Below are positions 1 through 8,740 of a DNA stretch of 64,000 bases, piece by piece. The position numbers and the translations under genes were made by a program. Position 1 is the stretch's first letter; the number at the start of each line of letters is the position of its first letter. The stretch comes from Demequina globuliformis (GTDB lineage Bacteria > Actinomycetota > Actinomycetes > Actinomycetales > Demequinaceae): assembly GCF_000975155.1 (NCBI RefSeq), contig NZ_BBRG01000003.1:124001-188000 (forward strand). Reading direction: 5' to 3'. The notes under the pieces are model-generated. The model saw only the letters and a list, made by a program, of their open reading frames with translations, did no database searches and was not told where the DNA came from.

Positions 1-170
1 CCCCGTACGCGGCCCTCAGCCGCGGACTTGCTGGGGTGACCGCTGCCCCTGAGCGCGCAGTCGTCGTCAATCTTCCCGGCTCGGTCGGTGGCGCACGCGA
101 CGGCATGACCGTGCTTGTGCCGCTGCTGCCGCACCTGGTCGCCCAGGTGCGCGGATCGGATCACCAATGA
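1..170 (+). CDS. mogA: MogA/MoaB-type molybdopterin adenylyltransferase, C-terminal fragment
   Basis: Only the last 55 codons are in the window; the reading frame begins at base 3 and ends with TGA at 168-170. The fragment contains LSRGLAGV and VVNLPGSVGGARDGM, which match the C-terminal part of the MoaB/MogA fold. This family adenylates molybdopterin before molybdate insertion by MoeA. The stop overlaps the moaE start by the ATGA pattern, so it is co-transcribed with moaE and moaA. MogA and MoaB cannot be told apart from this end alone; the N-terminus lies before the window. Confidence 0.85.
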   Translation, partial: PYAALSRGLAGVTAAPERAVVVNLPGSVGGARDGMTVLVPLLPHLVAQVRGSDHQ

Positions 171-595
171 GCGGCCCCACAACGACATGGACGAGCGTGA
201 GCGAGACGCCCCTGAGCCTCGACGCGCACGTGGAGGCGGTGGCCACGCCAGCCGACGGTGCCGTGGCGACGTTCGTGGGCCGCGTGCGCAACCACGATCC
301 CTCGGTCACCGGCGAGGTCACTGCGTTGGACTACAGCGCACACCCCGACGCAGCCACGGTGATTGACACCATTACGCGCCAACTCACCACCGACACTGTG
401 CGGGTCGTGGTGACTCACCGCCTTGGCTTATTGCACGTGGGCGACGTCGCGATCATCGCCGCCGCCGCAGCGCCTCACCGTGCCGAGGCCTTCGAGGCGT
501 GCCGCGACGTGGTCGAGCGAGTCAAAGCGGAAGCCCCCATCTGGAAGCGCGAATTCCTCGCGGACGGCTCCCACACGTGGGTAGGACTGACATGA
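167..595 (+). CDS. moaE: Molybdopterin synthase catalytic subunit MoaE
   Basis: The 142-aa product is the large subunit of molybdopterin synthase, which puts dithiolene sulfur from MoaD thiocarboxylate onto cyclic pyranopterin monophosphate. The sequence shows FVGRVRNHD near residues 36-44 and the signature RVKAEAPIWKREF with Lys120 and Lys127, corresponding to the two catalytic lysines of the family. The length is normal. The start overlaps the mogA stop (ATGA) and the stop overlaps the moaA start. Its partner MoaD is encoded separately on the opposite strand at 4608-4847, so the two subunits of one enzyme belong to different transcription units. Confidence 0.95.
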   Translation: MSGPTTTWTSVSETPLSLDAHVEAVATPADGAVATFVGRVRNHDPSVTGEVTALDYSAHPDAATVIDTITRQLTTDTVRVVVTHRLGLLHVGDVAIIAAAAAPHRAEAFEACRDVVERVKAEAPIWKREFLADGSHTWVGLT

Positions 596-1593
596 CACAT
601 CCCGGCCTCACCGACCGCTTTGGGCGCGTCCACCGTGACCTGCGTATCTCGCTCACCGACCGGTGTTCGTTGCGGTGCACCTATTGCATGCCGGCGGAGG
701 GCGTCCCGTGGCTCCAGCGCGACACCATGTTGTCCACCGATGAGATTGTCCGCGTCGCACGCGTCGCGGTCGAGATGGGAATCACCGAGATTCGCCTGAC
801 AGGCGGCGAGCCCCTGCTCAGGGCCGATGTCGTGGATGTCGTCGACAGGCTCGCGCACCTGGAGGGACCGCTGGGTCGCCCGGAAGTGTCGCTGACGACG
901 AACGCTCTGCGGCTTCCTGCCCTCGCGGACGCTTTGCACGACGCGGGCCTGGCACGCGTCAACATCTCGCTAGATACGCTGCGCCGCGATCGCTTTCACG
1001 CACTCACCCGGCGCGACAAGCTGACCGAGACACTTGCCGGCATTGCCGCGGCCGACGCCGCCGGCCTGGCGCCAGTGAAGATCAATGCGGTCGCCATGCG
1101 AGGCGTCAACGACGACGAGGTCGTTGACCTCACCCAGTTCTGCGTCGACCGCGGGTACCAGATGCGGTTCATTGAGCAAATGCCGCTGGACGCCGGGCAC
1201 ACGTGGGATCGGCACCAGATGGTGACGGGCGAGGAGATCCTCGCGCAATTGCGCCGGCGATGGCGGCTCACGGAGCGTGGGGACCGCGGCGCAGCCCCGG
1301 CCCAGGTGTGGGACATTGACGACGGACCCTCCTCGGTGGGCGTCATCGCTTCCGTGACCGCACCCTTTTGTGGCACATGTGACCGCGTGCGCCTCACCGC
1401 CGACGGCCAGCTTCGCGCCTGTCTCTTTGCCCGCCAAGAGTCTGACATTCGCGCGCTTGTGCGCGGTGACGCCGACGACGAGGCGATCGCGGCGGCGGTG
1501 GCGGCATGCCTGCAACTCAAACGCCCGGGGCATGACATTGACGATCCCGGCTTTTTGCAGCCCGACCGCCCCATGAGCGCAATCGGAGGATAG
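592..1593 (+). CDS. moaA: GTP 3',8-cyclase MoaA (radical SAM)
   Basis: The product of 333 aa catalyses the first step of molybdenum cofactor synthesis, GTP to 3',8-cyclo-7,8-dihydro-GTP. The radical-SAM cluster motif C25-x3-C29-x2-C32 is in DRCSLRCTYCMP, the SAM-binding GGEP motif follows, and the second cluster ligands are in CGTC-x13-C near the C-terminus. The protein ends in a Gly-Gly tail (SAIGG), required in MoaA for activity. I chose the ATG at 592, which overlaps the moaE stop and gives the usual family length; an upstream in-frame start at 499 would add a 31-residue tail that is only moaE read in another frame. Confidence 0.96.
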   Translation: MTHPGLTDRFGRVHRDLRISLTDRCSLRCTYCMPAEGVPWLQRDTMLSTDEIVRVARVAVEMGITEIRLTGGEPLLRADVVDVVDRLAHLEGPLGRPEVSLTTNALRLPALADALHDAGLARVNISLDTLRRDRFHALTRRDKLTETLAGIAAADAAGLAPVKINAVAMRGVNDDEVVDLTQFCVDRGYQMRFIEQMPLDAGHTWDRHQMVTGEEILAQLRRRWRLTERGDRGAAPAQVWDIDDGPSSVGVIASVTAPFCGTCDRVRLTADGQLRACLFARQESDIRALVRGDADDEAIAAAVAACLQLKRPGHDIDDPGFLQPDRPMSAIGG

Positions 1594-1610
1594 CCTCGCC
1601 CTCGCCGCAC

Positions 1611-1641
1611 ATGCGGCGATATGCTTGCGTACATGCCGCAT
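1611..1641 (+). promoter_or_regulatory. Leaderless promoter with inverted repeat before the molybdate regulator
   Basis: A TATGCT box at 1620-1625 is followed by 7 nt and then ATG at 1633, the layout of a leaderless actinobacterial promoter. A perfect 7-bp inverted repeat, ATGCGGC (1611-1617) and GCCGCAT (1635-1641), flanks the box and the start codon. A protein bound there would cover the -10 box and the 5' end of the message, so this is a good candidate operator for autoregulation by the adjacent HTH-TOBE protein. Inferred from sequence layout only. Confidence 0.5.
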
Positions 1642-2037
1642 TTGAGAGTATCCGAAGCCGCTCGGCTCCTCGGAGTTTCCGATGACACGGTCCGGCGGTG
1701 GATCGACTCCACAGCGGTGCCCACGACCAAGGACGCCGCGGGCAGACTGGTAATCGACGGCGTCGACGTCGCGAGGTACGCCACTCAACGGGCCAACGCC
1801 ACCTCCACCGAGGCTCCTGTAGCACGGTCCGCGCGCAATCAATTCGAAGGACTCGTGACGGCAGTCACGATGGACCGGGTCATGGCGCAGGTCGAACTGC
1901 AATGCGGGCCTCACCGGGTGGTCTCCCTCATGAGCGCGGAGGCCGTGCGAGACCTGGGGCTCCAACCAGGAACGGTGGCGACGGCCGTCGTCAAGGCCAC
2001 CACCGTGATTGTCGAACGCGAGCGGGACCGCGGGTGA
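1633..2037 (+). CDS. Helix-turn-helix regulator with TOBE (Mop) molybdate-binding domain
   Basis: The product is 134 aa from ATG 1633 (138 aa if ATG 1621 is used). Residues about 1-60 form a MerR/excisionase-type helix-turn-helix (RVSEAARLLGVSDDTVRRWI). Residues about 70-134 form a single Mop/TOBE domain of the type that binds molybdate or tungstate (begins NQFEGLVTAVTMDRVMAQVEL). This is a one-polypeptide molybdate sensor-regulator found before modABC in actinobacteria, distinct from E. coli ModE, which has a different HTH and paired Mop domains. GTGA overlap with modA shows co-transcription. I chose ATG 1633 because it sits 7 nt after a -10-like box and no Shine-Dalgarno is present. Likely targets are its own operon and perhaps the Moco genes. 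Confidence 0.85.
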   Translation: MPHLRVSEAARLLGVSDDTVRRWIDSTAVPTTKDAAGRLVIDGVDVARYATQRANATSTEAPVARSARNQFEGLVTAVTMDRVMAQVELQCGPHRVVSLMSAEAVRDLGLQPGTVATAVVKATTVIVERERDRG

Positions 2038-2798
2038 CGACCGGGCGTGCGATGGGCGCCTGGGCGGCGACGGCAGCGATAGCAGCGACCATGGCGGCGG
2101 GATGCACTCCAGGCACGTCGGATGTCCTCACCGTGCACACCGCGGCTTCTCTCGCTCACGCCTTCGAGGACATCGCCGTGGATTTTGAGGCAGGTCACCC
2201 TGGAGTCGACGTCCGGCTCGCTACCGGAGGATCGTCATCGCTCGCCACTCAGTTGCTTGAGGGTGCACCGGCAGACGTCTTTGCCTCCGCCAGCCATGAT
2301 CAGATGGCGCGCGTGGTGGACGCCGGCCTCGCGAACGCACCCATCGATTTCGCCACCAACACCCTCGCCATCGCCGTGGCTCCAGGAAACCCCAGGGGCA
2401 TCACGGACATCAGCGACCTCGCAGATCGCGACCTCACGCTGGTCACGTGCGCCACGCCGGTCCCGTGTGGGGTGCTCGCCCGCGATGCCGCCGCGATCGC
2501 GGCTGTAGACCTCAGCCCCGCGAGCGAGGAACTCGCCGTCACCGACGTGGTCACCAAGGTCACCACCGGACAAGCGGACGCCGGAATTGTCTACACGACT
2601 GACGTCGCCGACCGCGCCGACCTCGATGCTGTGGCACTGTCAACCGACCCCGACGTGGTGGCTGCGGCCACGACCACCTACCCGATCTCCGCGCTGACCT
2701 CCGCGAACGATCCCGACCTCGCCGCTCAATTCGTCGCGCACGTCACCTCCCCAAGCGGCCTCGCGACCCTCGCCAGCTACGGGTTTGGCACACCATGA
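2034..2798 (+). CDS. modA: Molybdate ABC transporter substrate-binding lipoprotein ModA
   Basis: This 254-aa periplasmic-type binding protein delivers molybdate to ModBC. The N-terminus has an Arg, a hydrophobic Ala-rich stretch and a lipobox-like MAAGC with Cys24, so it is probably a lipoprotein anchored outside the membrane. The ModA core reads LTVHTAASLAHAFEDIA and later ATGGSSSLATQLLEGAPADVF, the usual oxyanion-binding region. It starts with GTG 2034, overlapping the regulator stop; ATG 2052 is an alternative. Length is normal for the family. Position before modB and modC makes the assignment secure. Confidence 0.93.
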   Translation: MTTGRAMGAWAATAAIAATMAAGCTPGTSDVLTVHTAASLAHAFEDIAVDFEAGHPGVDVRLATGGSSSLATQLLEGAPADVFASASHDQMARVVDAGLANAPIDFATNTLAIAVAPGNPRGITDISDLADRDLTLVTCATPVPCGVLARDAAAIAAVDLSPASEELAVTDVVTKVTTGQADAGIVYTTDVADRADLDAVALSTDPDVVAAATTTYPISALTSANDPDLAAQFVAHVTSPSGLATLASYGFGTP

Positions 2799-3577
2799 TG
2801 CGCCTCATGCCTCGCTGGATGGTGCCGCTTGCCCTCGTCGGCGCAGCGCTCCTCATCGTGCCGCTCGTGGCCACCGTACTCAGGGTCTCCTGGGGCGATC
2901 TCCCCGCGCTGCTCACGACCTCGTCATCGCTGCACGCCATGGGTCTGAGCCTGCGCACGGCCACGATTGCCACTGTCGCGTGCACGGTGATGGGGGTGCC
3001 GCTCGGCTTTGCGTTGGCGTCATGGAACTCTCGGTTTCAGCCCGTGATCAGAGCAACGATGTTGGCCCCGCTGGTGCTGCCACCCGTGGTCGGCGGCCTG
3101 GCCCTGCTGTACGCATTCGGCCGTCAGGGTCTCCTGGGACAGACCCTCTCAGCGGGTGGCATCGACATCGCGTTCACCACCACCGCGGTCGTGATCGCCC
3201 AGACGTTCGTCGCCATGCCATTCATGGTCCTCGCAACCGAGTCGGCCCTCCGCGCGCGTTCGACGCACCACGAGCGCGTGGCTGGCACGCTCGGCGCCAG
3301 TCGCAGCCGGATCCTGCGCACCGTGACTATCCCTGCCATCGCGCCCGCGCTCGCCACCGGCGTTGTCCTCACGTTCGCCCGCGCGCTCGGCGAGTTTGGC
3401 GCCACTCTCACCTTCGCGGGCTCAATGGAGGGCGTGACGCGCACCTTGCCGCTCGAGATCTACCTGCAGCGCGAATCTGACACGGCGGCCGCTGTCGCGC
3501 TCGCGGTCGTTCTCCTTGCCGTCGCGATCGCGGTCGTCGCGCTGGCGTACCGACCGCTGGGGCGGAGGCCGGCATGA
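2795..3577 (+). CDS. modB: Molybdate ABC transporter permease ModB
   Basis: A 260-aa integral membrane permease with about five to six hydrophobic segments. The ABC permease coupling motif is present around residues 165-195 (ARSTHHERVAGTLGASRSRI), which contacts the ModC ATPase. It forms the channel through which molybdate enters. Starts with ATG overlapping the modA stop and ends overlapping the modC start (ATGA). Length and gene order match the family. Confidence 0.94.
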   Translation: MMRLMPRWMVPLALVGAALLIVPLVATVLRVSWGDLPALLTTSSSLHAMGLSLRTATIATVACTVMGVPLGFALASWNSRFQPVIRATMLAPLVLPPVVGGLALLYAFGRQGLLGQTLSAGGIDIAFTTTAVVIAQTFVAMPFMVLATESALRARSTHHERVAGTLGASRSRILRTVTIPAIAPALATGVVLTFARALGEFGATLTFAGSMEGVTRTLPLEIYLQRESDTAAAVALAVVLLAVAIAVVALAYRPLGRRPA

Positions 3578-4611
3578 CGCCAGCGAGCGGCATGGGCTTG
3601 TCCGCGCATGTGGTGGTGCCCGAGCGCGGCGTGGACTGCCGTCTGGAATGCGGCGACGCGCTGGCGTTGGCCCTGCTGGGCCCCAATGGGTCAGGAAAAT
3701 CGACCGTGCTCGCCGCGCTCGCCGGCACCCTGCCCACGTCAGGGGGCCACGCGCGGTTAGCGGGGCTCGACCTGAGCGGACCTCATATGGCCCCGTTGCC
3801 CTCGCGCCAGCGAGGGCTCGCCCTGGTCACCCAACGCGACGACCTGTTCGGGCGCCTCAGCGTGCTCGACAACGTGGCATTCGGCCCGCGCTCGCGTGGC
3901 TTCAGCCGCGCCGCCGCGCGCGAGGCAGCGATGAACCACCTCGAAGCATCAGGGCTCGCATCCCTCGCGAACCGCCGGCCCGGGGCGTTGTCCGGCGGGC
4001 AGGCGCGCCGCGTGTCGATTGTGCGCGCGCTGGCGGCCCAGCCGAAGGCGCTGTTGCTAGACGAGCCGTTCGCCGGCATCGACGTGGAGGCGGCTCACGC
4101 CGTACGCACGCTGGTGAAGCAGGCAGCCACCCACATCCCGTTGATCATGGCCACCCACGATGCCGCTGACGCCTGGCTTCTCACCCCGTCCGTGGTGGTG
4201 TTGGACGGCGGCTCGGTGTCGGAATCGGGACCCACGGCGCAGGTCCTCACGCAGCCCCGCACATTGTTCGCTGCGCGGATGGCGGGGCGGGTGTTGGTGG
4301 AGGGAACGGTGATGCGAGAGGGACTGCGCGTCTCCGCGACGGCGACCGTTCCTGCGGACACCTCGAAGCTGTCCGTAGGTGAGGTGGCGCGGGTAGCGAT
4401 CGCGCCGCGCGCAGTGACCCTTGCGGGCCCCGAGCGGGCCGGTGGCATCCCTGACACCGTGGTCGCGATCGACTCGCGTGGAGACTCGGTGCGAGTGCGC
4501 GGAGAGACATTGACCGCGGACGTGGACCCGCTCGCGGCACGCGGGCTCGAACCGGGAGCACGCGTCACATTTGTCGTCACCCCGCGCCCGCAGGCGTACG
4601 CGCTGACCTAG
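3574..4611 (+). CDS. modC: Molybdate ABC transporter ATP-binding protein ModC
   Basis: A 345-aa ATPase. Walker A is GPNGSGKST at residues 36-44, the ABC signature LSGGQ is at 139-143, and Walker B LLLDEP is at 160-165. After the nucleotide-binding domain comes a C-terminal TOBE domain (about 270-345) typical of ModC. Energises molybdate import through ModB. The TAG stop at 4609-4611 and the TAG stop of the convergent moaD at 4610-4608 share the palindrome CTAG, so the two operons run into each other without a terminator; transcriptional read-through or antisense interference is possible. Confidence 0.95.
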   Translation: MTPASGMGLSAHVVVPERGVDCRLECGDALALALLGPNGSGKSTVLAALAGTLPTSGGHARLAGLDLSGPHMAPLPSRQRGLALVTQRDDLFGRLSVLDNVAFGPRSRGFSRAAAREAAMNHLEASGLASLANRRPGALSGGQARRVSIVRALAAQPKALLLDEPFAGIDVEAAHAVRTLVKQAATHIPLIMATHDAADAWLLTPSVVVLDGGSVSESGPTAQVLTQPRTLFAARMAGRVLVEGTVMREGLRVSATATVPADTSKLSVGEVARVAIAPRAVTLAGPERAGGIPDTVVAIDSRGDSVRVRGETLTADVDPLAARGLEPGARVTFVVTPRPQAYALT

Positions 4612-4847
4612 CCGCCAGCGAAGGGCGGGAGAATATCGACGGTTGACCCCGGTGTGAGCGGGGCGTGGTCGTCGGCCCTCCTGCCGTCCACCATGACGCT
4701 GCACTGGCGCAAGACGCGCACAAACTCGTCACCAAAGTCGCTCGCGAGCGTCGCACGCAGGTCCGCCACGCTCGCAGCGTCGACGGTCGCCACCTCAGCG
4801 CCAGCAGCCTCACTCGCACCCGCGAAAAGCCGGACGGTGACCGTCAT
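4608..4847 (-). CDS. moaD: Molybdopterin synthase sulfur carrier subunit MoaD
   Basis: A 79-aa ubiquitin-like sulfur carrier. It ends in the diagnostic Gly-Gly (PPFAGG) that is adenylated by the MoeB-type enzyme and converted to a thiocarboxylate, then used by MoaE. I chose ATG 4847 because it overlaps the upstream gene's stop (ATGA) and begins MTVTVRLFAG; a longer version from 4868 would add seven residues inside the upstream gene. It is the last gene of the long - strand operon. Confidence 0.93.
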   Translation of the reverse strand: MTVTVRLFAGASEAAGAEVATVDAASVADLRATLASDFGDEFVRVLRQCSVMVDGRRADDHAPLTPGSTVDILPPFAGG

Positions 4848-5131
4848 CCGGGCATCTCCTGGAGCCATCCGCGCGCCAGGTCATTGGCAGCTTCGACGGC
4901 CTCGTCGAAGGCCTCGACGGCCTGGCCCTCATCTGGCCCGTCCTCCCCGACCGATGCGCGCCCGGCCGCATAACCAATCAGGAAGGTCGTGAGCGGCGCT
5001 GACGGTCGCGAAACCGAATGCGCGGCCTCGCGCGCCGCGTCGAGGAGCCTGTCGATGTCCACGACTGCGGTGTCAATCCCCAGTTCCCCCGCCAGTGCTT
5101 CGACCCAGGCTTCCACCTGTGTACTCGTCAT
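4844..5131 (-). CDS. DUF6457-like small protein linked to mobA
   Basis: A 95-aa, largely helical, acidic protein with no signal peptide or membrane segment. It begins MTSTQVEAWVEALAGELG and has a conserved-looking centre (PLTTFLIGYAAGRA). Small proteins of this kind sit next to mobA in many actinobacteria and are annotated DUF6457; their role is unknown. ATG 5131 was chosen because GGAG lies 5 nt upstream and the codon overlaps the mobA stop; an in-frame GTG at 5137 is less likely. Context suggests a part in Moco guanylylation or delivery to nitrate reductase, which is inference. Confidence 0.75.
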   Translation of the reverse strand: MTSTQVEAWVEALAGELGIDTAVVDIDRLLDAAREAAHSVSRPSAPLTTFLIGYAAGRASVGEDGPDEGQAVEAFDEAVEAANDLARGWLQEMPG

Positions 5132-5690
5132 CCCCACTCCTTTCGCAGACGATTGACATCATTCCAGGTGTCCGCGTCCTGTGCGGCGCGAAGGACTGTC
5201 ACGTCCACCATCCGCAGGCCCGCCGTGAGCTCCCGCATCGATGCGCCCGCCGGACGCACGCCAGCCAAAGCCCGCTCCAGAGCGCGCGTGCGGTACAGCG
5301 CCAAGAGCGGCTGCTCGCGGCCATCCTCATCCACGCCCCACACACCATCGGCCTGAACGCACGACTCAAGCCGGACGTACAACTGCGCCACTGCTTCGCT
5401 TGCGAACGGCATGTCGCACGCCAGCACCAGCACTGCGTCACTCCCGCCTGGGAGCGCCCCCGCGCCCGCGGCCACAGCGGCGACTGGACCCGAGAACGGC
5501 GGCTCCTCCTGTGTGGAGATCACGCCCTCAGGAAGCATGCGAGGTGGCCCCACCACACAGACCTCACGGCAACCTGCGGTCGCCGAGAGCGCGAGATCAA
5601 GCAGGGTCGAGTCCCCCACGTTGACGGAGGCCTTGTCGATTCCCCCCAGCCGCGAGGCACGCCCGCCCGCCACGATGATCGCGTCGGCAA

Positions 5691-5694
<4 letters not shown>
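5128..5694 (-). CDS. mobA: Molybdenum cofactor guanylyltransferase MobA
   Basis: This 188-aa nucleotidyltransferase adds GMP to Mo-molybdopterin to give the guanine dinucleotide form used by DMSO-reductase-family enzymes such as the nitrate reductase in this operon. The N-terminal motif VAGGRASRLGGIDKA is a variant of the family LAGGxSxRMGxDKA nucleotide-binding loop, and LACDMPF carries the metal-binding Asp. Start ATG 5694 overlaps the moaC stop. Length is within the normal range for MobA. Confidence 0.93.
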
Positions 5695-6157
<463 letters not shown>

Positions 6158-6161
<4 letters not shown>

Positions 6162-7345
6162 CCCATGTTCTCCAAGATGCTCGTCATGATGCCAACCGTA
6201 TCCCCGGCATAGACCTGCTCGACTTCCGCGGGGACCACCGCGAGCACGCGCCCAGCGGCGAGGGAAGCGACCAAATGCGATCGCGACCCGCCACCGGTCG
6301 CGGGCCGCACTGATCCGTCGGACTCCACCACCGCCGGCACAAACTGTGCCCGGCCTGCTGGGCACTTCCAACCCTCGGCCGCAGGAGCCGCCAGGACCTT
6401 CGGCTCCACTGCACCCAGCAGCGCCCGCAGCATGGGCCCCACAACCACGTGGAAGGTCACCGCCACGGAGACCGGGTTGCCAGGAAGGCAGGCGATGGGG
6501 ATCCCGTTGACCGTGCCGAGCCCCTGCGGCTTTCCCGGTTGCATCGCGACAGCGAAGAACTCCACACCGTGACCGGCGAGGTCAGCTTTCACCGGGTCAT
6601 ATGCCCCCACAGAGGCGCCTCCGGCCGTCACGATGAGGTCCGCATCAACACCGGCGAGCGCTGCCGCGACCGCACCCGGGCGATCGGGGCAGCGCGGCAA
6701 GACCACGGGGACGCCGCCCACGGCTGTCACCAACATCGACAGCAGGGTCGAGTTGGAATCGACAATCTGGCCGGGGCCCGGCTCCATACCGGGGTCGACC
6801 AACTCGTCCCCAGTCGCCAGCACCGCCACCACGGGGCGCCGGCGGACGGCCACCGTGGCGTGGCCGGCCGATGCGGCTGCCGACAACTGCCACGCTCCGA
6901 GGAGCTGCCCTGCGGCGACGACGGCGTCCCCCGCACGTGCGTCCTCCCCCGCGCGCCGGATGTGGGCTCCCGTCACCGCGCTTTGGTAGAAAGTCACCTC
7001 GGCCGTCGCGGCGTCGGTGTGTTCGACGGGGATCACGGCGTCGGCCCCGTGCGGCACGGGCGCGCCGGTCATGATGCGCGCGCAGGTTCCCGAGTGAAGT
7101 GCGGGGGGTTCGCCACTGCCAGCCGGGATGTCGGCCGCCACCCGCATGCGAGTGCCGACGGTGACTTCCGCTGCGCGCACCGCGTAGCCGTCCATAGCCG
7201 AATTGTCGAAGCGCGGGCTGTCGTACCGCGCCGTGACGGTCCGCGCGAGGACACGGCCGAACGCTTCGGCCAACGCGACCTCATCAAGGTCGACCGGTGC
7301 CATGAGCGAGACCGCATGCGCGACGTGTTCATCGACGGGGCGCAT
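6158..7345 (-). CDS. moeA: Molybdopterin molybdenumtransferase MoeA
   Basis: A 395-aa enzyme that inserts molybdate into adenylated molybdopterin. It has the N-terminal MoeA region with FDNSAMDGYAV, a MoaB/MogA-like central domain (VDSNSTLL, TAGGASVGAYDPVK, LPGNPVSV) and the C-terminal beta-barrel. ATG 7345 was chosen because GGAGG lies 8 nt upstream (7354-7358); the in-frame GTG at 7354 would overlap that ribosome-binding site. Sits between moaC and the moeB-like gene. Confidence 0.95.
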
Positions 7346-7350
7346 ACGCC

Positions 7351-8070
7351 TCACCTCCGGTGTGCTTTGCCGGCCACCTCAATGTGACGCCAGCGGCCAG
7401 TCCTGCCATCGACGATAGCGAGCGAACCGGCCAGCGACGAGTGCGCGCCAGCGGCGAGTCGCACAGCCTCGGATGCCATCGCGGTGCCCACGACGCCGCA
7501 CACAGGCCCAAACACTGCACCCGCGTCGCACATCTCGAGGTCAAGGGGGTCCGGTCCGGGGAACACGTCCGCGAGCCGGTGGTCCCGGTCAAAGACGGTG
7601 ACCTGACCGTGCCATCCCTGAACGGCGCCCCAGGCCACGGGTAGACCGGAGTCGTAGGCGGTCGCCTCTATGAGCCGGCGCGCTGGCATAGTGTCGGTCG
7701 CATCCACGATGACCGTGTGCTCCGCGAGGAGGTCGTGGGCATTCGCTTCCGTCACGCGTGCGCGCACCGCGGTCACACGGCAGTGTGGCGCGACGCGGGC
7801 CAAGGCATCTGCCGCGGCATCAACCTTGACGCGGCCCACGTCCTGGGGGCCATACAGCACCTGCCGATGAAGATTCGTGACCGAAACGTGGTCATCGTCG
7901 ATCAACGTCAGGGATCCCACACCCGCCGCCGCCAGGTAGAGCGCCGCTGGGCACCCAAGGCCGCCCGCTCCGACGATCGCCACCGCCGCCGTGGCCAACG
8001 ACTCTTGCCCGCCGGAACCGAAGCCAGTCAGGCCCCGCTGGCGGGTGAACGCGTCAGGCGATGAGGTCAT
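7351..8070 (-). CDS. moeB: MoeB/ThiF-type adenylyltransferase for MoaD activation
   Basis: A 239-aa E1-like enzyme that adenylates the C-terminal glycine of a sulfur carrier, here probably MoaD. The nucleotide-binding loop is GAGGLG at residues 34-39, followed by LIDDDHVSVTNLHRQ. I see no paired CxxC zinc knuckles and no C-terminal rhodanese domain, both common in MoeB/MOCS3-type proteins, so the sulfur donor must be another protein. The start ATG 8070 lies 17 bp inside the upstream chelatase gene; a longer frame reaching 8241 is antisense-free but has no homologous content. ThiF for thiamine is an alternative, made less likely by the Moco context. Confidence 0.88.
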   Translation of the reverse strand: MTSSPDAFTRQRGLTGFGSGGQESLATAAVAIVGAGGLGCPAALYLAAAGVGSLTLIDDDHVSVTNLHRQVLYGPQDVGRVKVDAAADALARVAPHCRVTAVRARVTEANAHDLLAEHTVIVDATDTMPARRLIEATAYDSGLPVAWGAVQGWHGQVTVFDRDHRLADVFPGPDPLDLEMCDAGAVFGPVCGVVGTAMASEAVRLAAGAHSSLAGSLAIVDGRTGRWRHIEVAGKAHRR

Positions 8071-8740
8071 TGAAGTGATCGGCGACAATCTCGAGCAAGA
8101 TGGGATGGGGGGCCAGCGGACCGGTGACGTAATCCGCGCCGGCATCCTCCAGTCTGCGCTGGAAGAGCCCGGGTGCCAACAGATACGAGGCAACCGCCAC
8201 GATGCCGTCCTCGCCGTTTGTTCGGGCCTGAGCCACGGCATCGGCCACCGACGGCTTGGGGCCAGCCGCGAAACCGATCCGCACTGGACCTCCCCAACGC
8301 TCGCGCAACATCTCGGCGGCGCGTTCCGTGTCCGCCTGCGAACGCGGGTCTGAGGACCCGGCTGCGGCCAAAATCACCGTCGCGTCATGCTCTACCCCCT
8401 GCGCGTCGAGCCGCTGCAAGACGATGTCCAGGAGACGTTCGTCGGGTCCCAGGGCCGGAGCGGCGACCACGTCGGCCCGGTGCTCGACGGCTTCCGCAAT
8501 GTCGACATACACGTGGTAGCCGCCCGCGAGCAGCAGGGGGACCACCACCGCCGACACCCCGTCCCCTTCGGGAATGCCCGCAACCACCTCGTCAATCTTG
8601 GGCTCCTGGACGTCGACATACGCCTCACGCACGTCCAGGCCTGTCGCCTCACGCAGCTCTTGCAGCAGGTTCCGGATGGTGAGTTGGCCTTCCTTGGAGC
8701 GAGTCCCGTGCGCACAGCCAATCAGGATCGGAGACGTCAT
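8054..8740 (-). CDS. Sirohydrochlorin chelatase (CbiX/SirB family)
   Basis: A 228-aa class II chelatase with two related halves. The N-terminal HGTR at residues 11-14 carries the metal-binding His and PLLLAGGYHVYVD the second conserved His. In this operon it most likely inserts Fe2+ into sirohydrochlorin, making siroheme for the two nitrite reductases; Co2+ insertion is the alternative known for CbiX. The preceding siroheme synthase gene lacks a CysG chelatase activity of known kind beyond its dehydrogenase domain, so this protein probably completes the pathway. ATGA overlap with the upstream gene. Confidence 0.88.
   Translation of the reverse strand: MTSPILIGCAHGTRSKEGQLTIRNLLQELREATGLDVREAYVDVQEPKIDEVVAGIPEGDGVSAVVVPLLLAGGYHVYVDIAEAVEHRADVVAAPALGPDERLLDIVLQRLDAQGVEHDATVILAAAGSSDPRSQADTERAAEMLRERWGGPVRIGFAAGPKPSVADAVAQARTNGEDGIVAVASYLLAPGLFQRRLEDAGADYVTGPLAPHPILLEIVADHFNDLIA

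Noticed and set aside
970-1965. 331-codon - strand frame opposite moaA and the regulator
   Set aside because: Antisense shadow of moaA, with no motif and no ribosome-binding site.
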